From: DASVHS01 sp035468985
GTDB taxonomy: Bacteria > Acidobacteriota > Thermoanaerobaculia > Gp7-AA8
NCBI GenBank assembly: GCA_035468985.1
Contig: DATISF010000069.1
Span: 18,059 to 82,058 of the forward strand
Direction of reading: 5' to 3'
DNA length: 64,000 bases
Shown: positions 1 to 7,810 of the stretch, one piece after another
Layout: each line of letters starts with the position of its first letter
Position numbering within the stretch: position 1 is the first letter of the stretch
Translations under genes and position numbers: made by a program
The notes under the pieces: generated by a model
The model's input: only the letters and a program-made list of their open reading frames with translations
What the model was told of the DNA's origin: nothing
Database searches by the model: none

Positions 1-2280
1 GGAACGATTCTCGGCGCTTACGCCGTCCTCACCCGCGAGATGGCGCGGAACTATCTCGGCACCTCCCCCGCCGAGGCCACGATCAAGGTTCAGGGTGAGA
101 TCACGCCGCGGCTGGTGGCCGAGGTCCGGGGGCTCGACGGCGTCTCCATCGCCGAGCGGCACGCGACCCTTCTCGGCCGGATGAAGATTGACCAGGATTG
201 GTTTCCGGCGCTGTTCTTTGTCGTCGATGATTTCCGAGACCTGCGCACCAATCGCTTCACGCGCGTGTCGGGCGCGTGGCCGCCTCCCGAAGGAACGATG
301 CTCATCGAGCGCACCGCGCGCGTGACCATGAAGAGCGATCAGGGCGGATCGGTCATGGTCAAGACGCCGTTCGGTGAGCCGCATCGTGTTCCGGTCTCCG
401 GAATCGTTCACGATCCCGGTCTCGCCCCCGCTTGGCAGGAACAGGAAGGCTACATCTACGTCACGCTCGCCACCGCCCGCTCCCTCGGCGAGCCGATCGG
501 ATTCGACGAGTTGCGCGTCCGGTTCAACGATCCGCAAGCCTCGATGCAGCAGATCGAAACCGGGGCGCTGGCGGTGGCCAGGTTCGTGCAAAGCCGCGGA
601 AACGCCGTCCACGAAATCCAGATCCCTCCGCCGCGCAGGCATCCCCATCAGGCGCAGATGGAGGCGATCCTCACGCTCTTCCTCGTGTTCGCGTTTGCGA
701 CGCTCGTCCTCAGCGCAATCCTCGTCGCTTCGTCGCTGGCGACATTGATGACGCGCCAGTTGCGCGAGATCGGCGTGATGAAGGCGGTCGGCGCCGATTC
801 GAAGCAGATCGCATCGATGTACCTGCTGTCGCAGGCCATCATCGCCGCGGCGGCGACCGCCGTCGGCGTTCCGCTGAGCAGGCACACGGCCGGGCTCATG
901 ATCGGAAAGATCGGCACGATCCTCAATCTGAATATCGTCGACGGCTCGATTCCGTTCTGGGTGACGCTCATTCAGGTTGCCTCCGGACTGCTCGTGCCGC
1001 TGCTCGTCGCCGCAATTCCGGTCTGGCGTGGCAGCATCGTCACCGTTCGCGAAGCGCTCGTCAGTTACGGCGTGTCGGACCGTGGAGTGCCGCATCCACC
1101 GGCGCGCGTTCCATCGCTCGCGTTGAGGAACGTGTTTCGTCAACGGGGGCGGCTGGTGATGTCATTGGCGCTGCTCGCATCCGGCGGCGCTCTCTTCATG
1201 ACGGCGCTCAACGTCTCGAAAGCGTGGCAGATCAATCTGGAAAAGATCTCCCGCTTCCGCCATTACGACGTCGAGATCCGGCTCAATCGCCCGCTGCCGT
1301 CGGCTCCCACGCTCCATGCGGTCGGCGAGATCGGCGGCGTCAGAAACGCCGAGGCGTGGCAGTCCTTCCCCGCCTCGTTTACGCGGGAAGTTCCTTACGA
1401 TGTGGCTCACGTTTATCCGGACAAGGGTCACGGCTCATTCATCGTCCTCGGCGTTCCGGACGGTACGCGACTGGTGTCCTTCCCTCTCCTCGCGGGTCGT
1501 TGGATCGAAGCGACCGACGCGCCTGAAATCGTGCTCAATCACACCGCACGTGCTCTGGCGCCGCGGCTCGCGATCGGAGGCACGGTGCGACTCAACGTTG
1601 ACGATCGACCGACCGAATGGAAGCTCGTCGGGTTCGTCGAGGACCTCGGATCGACCGGTGCGACGGCATACGTTCCCGCGAACGCGCTGGCTCACGCGAC
1701 ATCATTCGATCCGGGAACCACGAACATGATCCGCGTCGCGTTCAACGATCGCGGCCTGGGACCGGTGCTCCGAAAGACCAGAGACGTCGAAGCCGCACTG
1801 GGTCCCGACGCGCACATCAACATCTCGCTGCCGATGACGCTGATCAAGAACGCGATCGCCGAGCACATGTCCGTGTTGATCTCGTCGCTTCTGGCGTTGT
1901 CGGTGCTGATGGCCATCGTCGGCGGGTTCGGCCTGGCGGCAACGATGAGCATGAGCGTTCTCGAGCGGACGCGCGAGCTCGGCGTGATGCGCGCGATCGG
2001 TGCGACTCCGGCGGTTACCGCCCGCATCGTCGTCGCGGAAGCGCTCGCCATCTCGGCCATGAGCTTGGGAATTGCGTTTGCCGCCGGCAGTGCAATTTCG
2101 TTCTACATGGGACGGCTGATCGGAGCGATGGCGTTCAAGACTCCGCTGCCGATGACGATCTCCGCCACCGGCGTGGCGCTCTGGATCGTGATCCTGGTGA
2201 TCGGTTCGGCAGCGGCGACCGCACTCCCTGCGCTTCGCGCCAGCCGCTTGACGGTGCGCGAGGCGCTGGCCTACGCCTGA
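1..2280 (+). CDS. ABC transporter permease, FtsX/MacB-like, 5' truncated by window edge
   Basis: The frame is already open at base 1, so the gene begins upstream and the ATG at base 40 is probably internal. The visible part is about 760 residues. It has two FtsX-type membrane modules, each beginning with the family's typical 'RELGVMRAIGA'-like segment: 'REIGVMKAVGADSKQIA' near residue 255 of the visible part, and 'RELGVMRAIGATPAVTA' near residue 660. A large extracytoplasmic MacB-like region lies between them. FtsX/MacB permeases work with a separate ATPase in lipoprotein release, efflux or cell-envelope mechanotransmission; the ATPase gene presumably lies upstream, outside the window. The substrate is unknown. 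The last 10 bases overlap the 3' end of the convergent molybdenum-hydroxylase gene. Confidence 0.85.
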   Translation, partial: GTILGAYAVLTREMARNYLGTSPAEATIKVQGEITPRLVAEVRGLDGVSIAERHATLLGRMKIDQDWFPALFFVVDDFRDLRTNRFTRVSGAWPPPEGTMLIERTARVTMKSDQGGSVMVKTPFGEPHRVPVSGIVHDPGLAPAWQEQEGYIYVTLATARSLGEPIGFDELRVRFNDPQASMQQIETGALAVARFVQSRGNAVHEIQIPPPRRHPHQAQMEAILTLFLVFAFATLVLSAILVASSLATLMTRQLREIGVMKAVGADSKQIASMYLLSQAIIAAAATAVGVPLSRHTAGLMIGKIGTILNLNIVDGSIPFWVTLIQVASGLLVPLLVAAIPVWRGSIVTVREALVSYGVSDRGVPHPPARVPSLALRNVFRQRGRLVMSLALLASGGALFMTALNVSKAWQINLEKISRFRHYDVEIRLNRPLPSAPTLHAVGEIGGVRNAEAWQSFPASFTREVPYDVAHVYPDKGHGSFIVLGVPDGTRLVSFPLLAGRWIEATDAPEIVLNHTARALAPRLAIGGTVRLNVDDRPTEWKLVGFVEDLGSTGATAYVPANALAHATSFDPGTTNMIRVAFNDRGLGPVLRKTRDVEAALGPDAHINISLPMTLIKNAIAEHMSVLISSLLALSVLMAIVGGFGLAATMSMSVLERTRELGVMRAIGATPAVTARIVVAEALAISAMSLGIAFAAGSAISFYMGRLIGAMAFKTPLPMTISATGVALWIVILVIGSAAATALPALRASRLTVREALAYA

Positions 2281-4397
2281 ATCTTGAAGTCGTGATTGAC
2301 CGGCAATTCGCGAATGCGACGGCCGGTCAATCGCGACAACGCGTTGACCACCGCGGGCGCGAACGGACAGACCGTCGGCTCGCCCAGGCCGTGTGGGCGC
2401 TCGTCGCTGCTCTCGACGATGTGGGTCTCGATCACCGGCGGCGTGTCCTCGATCATCGCCACAGGAAAATCCGCGTAGTTCGTCTCCACGACCGCCCCGT
2501 TCCTCATGGAGATGCCGCTCTTCATGTTGGAAAGCGACCAGAGGATGCCGCTCTCGACCTGCTGTGCGACGCCGAGCGGATTCACGGCCACTCCACAGTC
2601 GACGGCGCAAACGACGCGTTCGATCTTGAAGGGACGCTTCTTCAACGAGACGTCGACGATGTACGCGATGCTGGTCCCGGTGTGGAAGACGTTTGCGGCC
2701 ACACCACGGGCCGCTCCGCCGGCCGCGGTCTTCGGCCAGCCCGAGCGCAACGCCACTTCTTCGAGAACTCTGCGCAGCCGGTTGTCCGGGTTGAGCAGAG
2801 CGAGGCGGAGTCGAATCGGATCCTGCTTCGTCTCCTGCGCAATCTCGTCGATGAAGCATTCGCGCGCGAACACCGAAGACGGCGAGAACACCGCGCGCCA
2901 CGGCCCGATCGGCACCGGCGCATCGACCACCGCGTACGACATCTCCGCCGACGGCATAACGTACGGCGTGTCGGACACCCCCCAAGCGGAATCGCTCAGA
3001 TACTCGGGATCAGAAAGCTCCTTCGCGGTCGGCTTCGAACGCGCGTTGTGCGGCGTGCTCGCCTTCCGGTGCTCCCACGCAACGACGCTGCCTTTCTCGT
3101 CGAAGCCCGCCGAAAGACGATGCGCCGACGCGGCTTGAAAGTAGCCGTGGCGCATGTCGTCCTCACGCGACCAGACCAGCTGCACGGGCTTCCCCTTCAC
3201 GCGACGCGCGACCTCGACCGCTTCCCGATCGAAATCGACGCCGAGACGCCGTCCGAAGCCGCCTCCCACGAGCGTGACGTGAACCGTGATGGCCGATTCG
3301 GGAATACCGAGGATTTCGGCAGCTGCGGTCTGGACCGTGTTCGGGGCCTGCGTCGGCGACCAGATCGTGGCCTTGTGGCCATCGACAAGAGCGGTGCAGT
3401 TCACCGGCTCGACCGAAGCATGGGCCGCGAACGGATAGAGATACGTCGCGTCCATCCTGCGGCTCACTTTGTCGAACGCTGTCCTCCCCTCGCCGTCCTT
3501 GCGGATCGTGATTCCCGGCGTCTCGACGGCGCGCTGGAGCGCGGCGCGATGCTCGCGATCGTCGAATGATGCGTGAGGGCTCTCCGACCAGATCACGTTC
3601 AGCGCGTCACGACCGCGCATCGCGGCCCACGTGTTCGTGGCCACGACCGCGACGCCGCTCGGGATCTGAACGACGTCGACGACATTGGCGACATTCTTTG
3701 CCGCGTCCCGATCGAAGGACACCACCGTCGATCCGAACCGCGGAGCACGCGCCACCACCGCGCGCAGCATTCCCGGAACACGCACGTCGAGTCCGTATCG
3801 CGCCCGCCCGCACACGATGTCCGGGCCGTCGATGCGCGCAGCCGCGTGGCCGATGATCCGGAACGATTTCCGATCCTTGAGCGACGGCTTCTCCGGAACC
3901 GGCTGCTGCGACGCCGCCGGCGCCAGCTCGCCGTAGCCGAGCCGGCGATCGGATCCCGGATCGATCACCATGCCGTCACGCGTGGTCAGCTTCGCCGGAT
4001 CGAGGTTCCATCGCGCGGCCGCGGCGGCCACGAGCATCATCCGCGCCGTTGCACCAGCCTGACGCAACGGATTCCACAAGCTCATGATGCTGCTGCTTCC
4101 GCCGGTGCCGAGCCGGCGAAACTCGGGAGAAGGCGACGCCTGCTCGAGCCGGACAGAATGCAGCGGCACATCGAGCTCCTCCGCCACGATCATCGGTAAC
4201 GATGTCCGCACGCCCTGCCCCATCTCGGTCTTCCCGACGCGGACCACGACGGTGCCATCCCCACCGATCGACAGCCACGCGTTCGGCTCGAACCGCTTCG
4301 GCAGACCTTCGGATGCATCTCCGAAACGGACGCCGAGGACGAGCGCGCCGCCACCCGCGGCAAGAAGTCTGATGAACGAACGGCGATCGGTCTTCAC
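2271..4397 (-). CDS. Xanthine dehydrogenase-family molybdopterin-binding subunit (IorB-like)
   Basis: About 708 residues. This is the large molybdenum-cofactor subunit of an aldehyde/xanthine oxidase-type hydroxylase, closest in architecture to isoquinoline 1-oxidoreductase beta subunits. I place the start at the GTG at 4397: it has a clear GGAGGT site six bases upstream and overlaps the preceding stop as GTGA. The N-terminus is then a twin-arginine signal ('TDRRSFIRLLAAGGGA'), indicating Tat export of the folded cofactor protein. Recognisable motifs are 'GKTEMGQGVRTSLP', 'GGGFGRRLGVDFDREA' and a C-terminal 'GLGEPTVCPFAPAVVNA' that carries the catalytic glutamate (GEP). It is translationally coupled to the 2Fe-2S subunit upstream. 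The substrate cannot be read from the sequence. A longer in-frame start at 4460 is less likely. Confidence 0.9.
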   Translation of the reverse strand: MKTDRRSFIRLLAAGGGALVLGVRFGDASEGLPKRFEPNAWLSIGGDGTVVVRVGKTEMGQGVRTSLPMIVAEELDVPLHSVRLEQASPSPEFRRLGTGGSSSIMSLWNPLRQAGATARMMLVAAAAARWNLDPAKLTTRDGMVIDPGSDRRLGYGELAPAASQQPVPEKPSLKDRKSFRIIGHAAARIDGPDIVCGRARYGLDVRVPGMLRAVVARAPRFGSTVVSFDRDAAKNVANVVDVVQIPSGVAVVATNTWAAMRGRDALNVIWSESPHASFDDREHRAALQRAVETPGITIRKDGEGRTAFDKVSRRMDATYLYPFAAHASVEPVNCTALVDGHKATIWSPTQAPNTVQTAAAEILGIPESAITVHVTLVGGGFGRRLGVDFDREAVEVARRVKGKPVQLVWSREDDMRHGYFQAASAHRLSAGFDEKGSVVAWEHRKASTPHNARSKPTAKELSDPEYLSDSAWGVSDTPYVMPSAEMSYAVVDAPVPIGPWRAVFSPSSVFARECFIDEIAQETKQDPIRLRLALLNPDNRLRRVLEEVALRSGWPKTAAGGAARGVAANVFHTGTSIAYIVDVSLKKRPFKIERVVCAVDCGVAVNPLGVAQQVESGILWSLSNMKSGISMRNGAVVETNYADFPVAMIEDTPPVIETHIVESSDERPHGLGEPTVCPFAPAVVNALSRLTGRRIRELPVNHDFKIQA

Positions 4398-4861
4398 CGG
4401 CCACCTCCGTTCTTCGCCGCGGCGAGGGCCGCCTTGCGAATGCGCGGATACGAACCGCACCGGCAGACGTGATCGGAAAGCGATTCATCGATCTGGGCCA
4501 CGGTCGCGCTCGGGTTGCCGTGCAGCAGCGCCCGAATCTCGAGCATCATTCCCGGCTGGCAATACCCGCACTGCGCGACGTCCTCGTTCAGCCACGCGAT
4601 CTGGATCGGATGCCTGCCGTCGGATGAGAGTCCTTCGATCGTCGTGTACTTCTTTCCCGCGGTCGCGCCGAATGCGATCTGGCACGAACGAACGGCCACT
4701 CCGTTCTCGAGGACCGTACACGCGCCGCAGACGCCGGCACCGCAGCCGTACTTCGTTCCCGTCAGATCGAGGAGATCGCGCAGGACCCAGAGCAGCGGCA
4801 TCTCATCGTCGGCATCGACGCGATGAACGGTCCCGTTGACCGTGATCACACGCTCAGGCAT
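4394..4861 (-). CDS. (2Fe-2S)-binding subunit of molybdenum hydroxylase (IorA-like)
   Basis: 155 residues, the usual length for the small iron-sulfur subunit of xanthine dehydrogenase-family enzymes. The plant-ferredoxin-type cluster ligands are C40, C45, C48 and C60 ('YGCGAGVCGACTVL'). The second, helical-domain cluster ligands are C98, C101, C133 and C135 ('CGYCQPGMM' and 'CRCGSYPRIRKA'). It has no signal peptide, so it probably rides through the Tat pathway with the large subunit (hitch-hiking is known in the family; here it is inferred). It is the first gene of a two-gene operon and overlaps the large subunit by four bases. No FAD or cytochrome subunit gene is adjacent. Confidence 0.93.
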   Translation of the reverse strand: MPERVITVNGTVHRVDADDEMPLLWVLRDLLDLTGTKYGCGAGVCGACTVLENGVAVRSCQIAFGATAGKKYTTIEGLSSDGRHPIQIAWLNEDVAQCGYCQPGMMLEIRALLHGNPSATVAQIDESLSDHVCRCGSYPRIRKAALAAAKNGGGR

Positions 4862-4956
4862 GCGCTCAAGCTATCTCCGACTGAGTTGCAAGACGCAACA
4901 AATCATTGACGAATCTCCCTACGAACGAAGCGGCCGCAGCCCGTGTTGTTCCGTTC

Positions 4957-5796
4957 ATGAACATACTGACCGCTCCCACGAGCCTCGGGAACCGGCCCTA
5001 TGAAGCCGACGGCACCGCACGATGGACAGACCACGGGCCGGCGCGGCTTCGCCAGCAGGGAATTCTCGCGCGGCTGCACGGCCGCGATCTCGGCGATGTG
5101 CCGGCCGCGCCGTACCGCGACTTCGTGCGCCCGCCGGGCGGCATCCGCAATGAGGATCTCATCCTCGATCACGTGCGCACTATCGCTCGCGTGCTCGAGA
5201 AGCAGAGCGGCTTCACGCTGATCCTGGGCGGCGACTGCAGCGTGCTCCTCGGCAGTCTCCTCGGACTGTCGCGGGGACGCGACCTCGGACTCGTCTACAT
5301 CGACGGCCACTCCGACTTCAACACGACAGAGACGACGAAGACCGGCGCCGTGGCCGGGATGGATCTCGCGCTCGCCACCGGCCGCGGATCCTCGGAACTG
5401 GCGCGGCTGCGGGGCCCGCACCCGCTCGTCCGCGACGAACACGTCGTGACCGTGGGCGTGCGGGATCACGGCGGACCCTTCCGGGAGGCGAACTTTCCTT
5501 CTGCCACGACGGCATCCGAGGTGCTCGATCACGTCGGCGGACGCGAGTTCTTCATCCATCTCGACGTCGACGTGCTCGACCCGTCATTCATGCCGTTCGT
5601 CGATTCGCCGGAACCGGGCGGACTCGACCCGGAGGCGCTCACCGCGATTCTCACGCCGCTCGTCCGTCATCCGAACGCCGTCGGCATGGAGATGACGATC
5701 TACGACCCCCGGTACGATCATGACAGCCGCGGCGCAGCGACGCTGACCGAGATTCTGGAAAGTGCGTTCGGGGTAAGAGCGCTCAGCTTCACCTGA
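4957..5796 (+). CDS. Arginase/agmatinase-family ureohydrolase
   Basis: I start at the ATG at 4957 ('MNILTAPTSLG'), giving 279 residues; a TTG at 4906 would add 17 residues that do not look conserved. Ureohydrolases cleave a guanidino group to release urea, using two Mn ions. Metal-binding motifs are present: 'GGDCS' at 91-95, D116-x-H118-x-D120 ('DGHSDF') and D203-x-D205 ('DVDVLDP'). The first motif normally reads GGDHS, with histidine as a Mn ligand; here it is C94. The GGDCS variant occurs in some arginase-family proteins, so the enzyme may still be active, but the exact substrate (arginine, agmatine, formiminoglutamate or other) is open. It is divergent from the molybdenum hydroxylase pair. 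Confidence 0.85.
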   Translation: MNILTAPTSLGNRPYEADGTARWTDHGPARLRQQGILARLHGRDLGDVPAAPYRDFVRPPGGIRNEDLILDHVRTIARVLEKQSGFTLILGGDCSVLLGSLLGLSRGRDLGLVYIDGHSDFNTTETTKTGAVAGMDLALATGRGSSELARLRGPHPLVRDEHVVTVGVRDHGGPFREANFPSATTASEVLDHVGGREFFIHLDVDVLDPSFMPFVDSPEPGGLDPEALTAILTPLVRHPNAVGMEMTIYDPRYDHDSRGAATLTEILESAFGVRALSFT

Positions 5797-5886
5797 CCGC
5801 GTCGTCGCGCAGCAGCCCCGCCGACCCCGGCCTTCGCGGCGGTGGCGCGGCGGCCGGACAACAACTAGGGCACCTCTGAACAAGCC

Positions 5887-5981
5887 GTCATCCTGAGTCG
5901 GCGAAGCGCGACGAAGGATCTCAGGATGCGAAACCGCCTGCCATTTGGAGATCCTTCGCCGTCTTCGCGGCTCAGGATGAC
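5887..5981. repeat. Palindromic interspersed-repeat-like element
   Basis: A large imperfect inverted repeat. The left arm 5887-5922 starts GTCATCCTGAG and ends GAAGGATCTC; the right arm 5948-5981 starts GAGATCCTTCG and ends CTCAGGATGAC. The outer 11 bases and inner 10-11 bases pair perfectly, with a variable GC-rich middle. Similar 'atccttcg...ctcaggatga' elements are common between genes in many genomes. It sits between the arginase-family gene and a stretch of gene remnants. Confidence 0.6.
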
Positions 5982-6016
5982 GTGAACAACGACTTGCGCA
6001 GAGTTCCCTGGCTTCC

Positions 6017-6190
6017 GTGGCCGCCAACAGTCCCGCCAACCATCCTCAACTTCTTCAACGCACTCTCGCCGGCGAAGAAGGGCAAGGCCTCGGACCGGAA
6101 TTCAACTCCAGAAGCTGTGCCGCCTGTCATGCCCAGGCATTCGGCGGCACCAGCCCTTCGGTCAACCCTCAGGTTGGGGATGCCACTTCA
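6017..6190 (+). pseudogene. Fragment of di-haem oxidoreductase (DUF1111-like)
   Basis: This short stretch encodes '...EEGQGLGPEFNSRSCAACH' followed by 'AQAFGGTSPSVNPQV'. That resembles the first haem-binding segment of DUF1111 thiol-oxidoreductase-like dihaem proteins, including a CxxCH motif. The family is normally around 400-500 residues or more; only about 55 residues survive and no second haem motif follows. The frame then runs directly into an unrelated remnant at about 6196. It has no convincing ribosome binding site, and I regard it as a dead gene fragment. Confidence 0.6.
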
Positions 6191-6195
6191 TCGCC

Positions 6196-6403
6196 GTTCC
6201 TGTACGGATCATCATCGGGAAGAACGGGAAAGTGCGCCACGTGCATGTGATCAGTTCATTTCCGGATCAGGCGGTGAGGATCACGGACGTACGGATGCAA
6301 TGAACATCCAAGCCGTACCTGCGGGACGGGCAGCCGGGTCGAAGTCGAGACGGGGATGATGTTCGGGTCGTTGCAAGCGCGTCCGGAATTGGCATCCCAA
6401 TGA
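6196..6403 (+). pseudogene. Fragment of TonB C-terminal-like domain protein
   Basis: Read in one frame from 6196 this gives 'VPVRIIIGKNGKVRHVHVIS' and then 'FPDQAVRITDVRMQ', a stop, 'TSKPYLRDGQP', and after a one-base frame change 'VEVETGMMFGSLQARPELAS'. The pattern matches TonB C-terminal domains seen in Acidobacteriota energy-transducer-like proteins, where Q-W-x-F-K-P-Y and P-V-E-V-E-T are usual. The expected TGG tryptophan is TGA here, and an extra G precedes 'VEVET'. One nonsense change plus one frameshift, and the missing N-terminus, mark it as a pseudogene. Confidence 0.6.
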
Positions 6404-6410
6404 TTAGAAC

Positions 6411-6437
6411 GTAGGGCCGACTCTCAGTCGGCCCTAC
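6411..6437 (-). terminator. Perfect 12-bp hairpin, candidate terminator of the MaoC gene
   Basis: GTAGGGCCGACT (6411-6422), a 3-base loop, then AGTCGGCCCTAC (6426-6437). The hairpin overlaps the TAG stop of the minus-strand MaoC gene. On that strand it is followed by GTTCTAATCATT, which is only weakly T-rich, so it may be an intrinsic terminator or simply an intergenic palindrome. Confidence 0.45.
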
Positions 6438-6850
6438 TCCCGCAGCAGCCCTGCTTCGCAAGTGCCTTCGATCACACGCTGACCGGCCTCGTTCTCGATC
6501 CATGAATCGATCGTCAGGCGGTGCTTGGCACGATCGACGGACCGCACGACGAAATGCGCGGTCACGGTCTCGCCGATGGGAACGGGCAGCAGGAAGCGGA
6601 TCGTTTGCGAGCGGTAGATCGCGCCGGGGCCGGGCAGCAGCATGCCCACCATCGTCGAGAGGATCGAGGCGGTGAGCATTCCGTGCAGAACGCGGCCGCC
6701 GAACCGCGTACTTCTCGCGAACTCCTCGTCGACGTGCAGCGGGTTCGTGTCGCCGGTGATCTCGATGAACCGCTGCACGTCGTCTTCCGTGAAAGTCTTG
6801 CTGAGGATGACGTGCTGGCCGGGCTCGAAGTCCTCGATGCGCGCGATCAC
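6434..6850 (-). CDS. MaoC-family (R)-specific enoyl-CoA hydratase-like protein
   Basis: 138 residues, the usual size for single-domain PhaJ/MaoC hot-dog hydratases. These hydrate trans-2-enoyl-CoA to (R)-3-hydroxyacyl-CoA in fatty-acid or polyhydroxyalkanoate metabolism. The hydratase-2 motif is clear: 'TGDTNPLHVDEEFA' with catalytic D34 and H39, then 'GGRVLHGMLTASILS'. The ATG overlaps the TGA of the upstream dienelactone-hydrolase gene by four bases, so the two are translationally coupled. The exact acyl substrate cannot be told. Confidence 0.88.
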   Translation of the reverse strand: MIARIEDFEPGQHVILSKTFTEDDVQRFIEITGDTNPLHVDEEFARSTRFGGRVLHGMLTASILSTMVGMLLPGPGAIYRSQTIRFLLPVPIGETVTAHFVVRSVDRAKHRLTIDSWIENEAGQRVIEGTCEAGLLRE

Positions 6851-7674
6851 AGTTTGCCGAGGAGAGATTTCCAGCGGGTCCAGGCTTCGTCGCGCGCTTT
6901 CTTGTTGCCGGCGTAGGCGTCGCGCATCTTCTGTTCCGCTTCGGCGGCAGGCGGCGGCGCATCGCCCGCGCGCATGAAGCCGTGGCCGGCGCCTTCATAG
7001 GTGACGACATCGTAGGACTTGCCGGCGGCCTTCATGAGCTCCTGCGATTTCGGCACCGTGGCATCGACCCGCGCGTCGTTGCCCGCATAGAAGCCGTAGA
7101 CCGGCGCCTTGATCGCGGCGATCGCTTCGGGCGACTCAGGGCCGGTGCCGTAGAACACGAACGCCGCGACGAGCGACGGCCTGTTCGTTGCGAAGCGGAA
7201 CGACTGCGTTCCTCCCCAGCAGTACCCGGTGACGGCGACCTTCCCGTTCGCCGCGGGGAGTTTGGCCACATAGTCGGCCACCGCGTTCAGATCAGCGGTG
7301 ATCTGGTCCGTCGGCAGGTCGCGGATCGCCTTACCGACACCATTCGCCTCGGTGATCGAGCTCGTTCCGCCGCCGTTCGGTCCCATGCCCGACAGCAGAT
7401 CGGGCGCGATGGCGATGTAACCGGCATCGGCCAGCTCGTCGGCGAGCATCTGGACCCAGTCGGTCATGCCGAAGATCTCGTGGATCACGACCACGGAGGT
7501 GGCCTTGTTCTTCACTTCGGGGTAGACGACGAACGCGCTCACCGTGCGGTTGCCCGATTTGACGTTCACCCACTCGCGGTGGCGGGGCGATTTCTCGAGC
7601 GCCTGCTTCGCCCAATCCTGGCCGAATGCAGCAGTCGCGAAGACAAGACCGATCAAGAGCAGAGACGTCCTCAT
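6847..7674 (-). CDS. Dienelactone hydrolase-family protein, exported
   Basis: 275 residues from the ATG at 7674, which has an excellent GGAGG site; an upstream in-frame ATG at 7719 lacks one. An N-terminal signal peptide ends near 'FATAAFGQ'. It has an alpha/beta-hydrolase fold with the DLH nucleophile elbow 'GYCWGG' (C152), an acid near D200 ('AGNDARVD') and H231 ('GAGHGFMR'), which is the Cys-Asp-His triad of the family. Dienelactone hydrolases open cyclic lactones in chloroaromatic degradation, but many exported homologues have other ester substrates. It forms a two-gene operon with the MaoC gene. Confidence 0.88.
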   Translation of the reverse strand: MRTSLLLIGLVFATAAFGQDWAKQALEKSPRHREWVNVKSGNRTVSAFVVYPEVKNKATSVVVIHEIFGMTDWVQMLADELADAGYIAIAPDLLSGMGPNGGGTSSITEANGVGKAIRDLPTDQITADLNAVADYVAKLPAANGKVAVTGYCWGGTQSFRFATNRPSLVAAFVFYGTGPESPEAIAAIKAPVYGFYAGNDARVDATVPKSQELMKAAGKSYDVVTYEGAGHGFMRAGDAPPPAAEAEQKMRDAYAGNKKARDEAWTRWKSLLGKL

Positions 7675-7810
7675 GTTTCCTCCGATGGTGGAAATCTTAG
7701 GACATGCCGGCTCGCACATGTGTATTCAATTTTGTTTCCGTTCATTGATTTCGCGCCGTGTACCCTGTCCGCGCTGTAACCGCGTCCACGGTTCCCGCAC
7801 CTAAGTCCCG

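Noticed and set aside
4906..4956. TTG start of the arginase-family gene
   Set aside because: The extra 17 residues look non-conserved and there is no ribosome site; ATG 4957 gives a normal family N-terminus.
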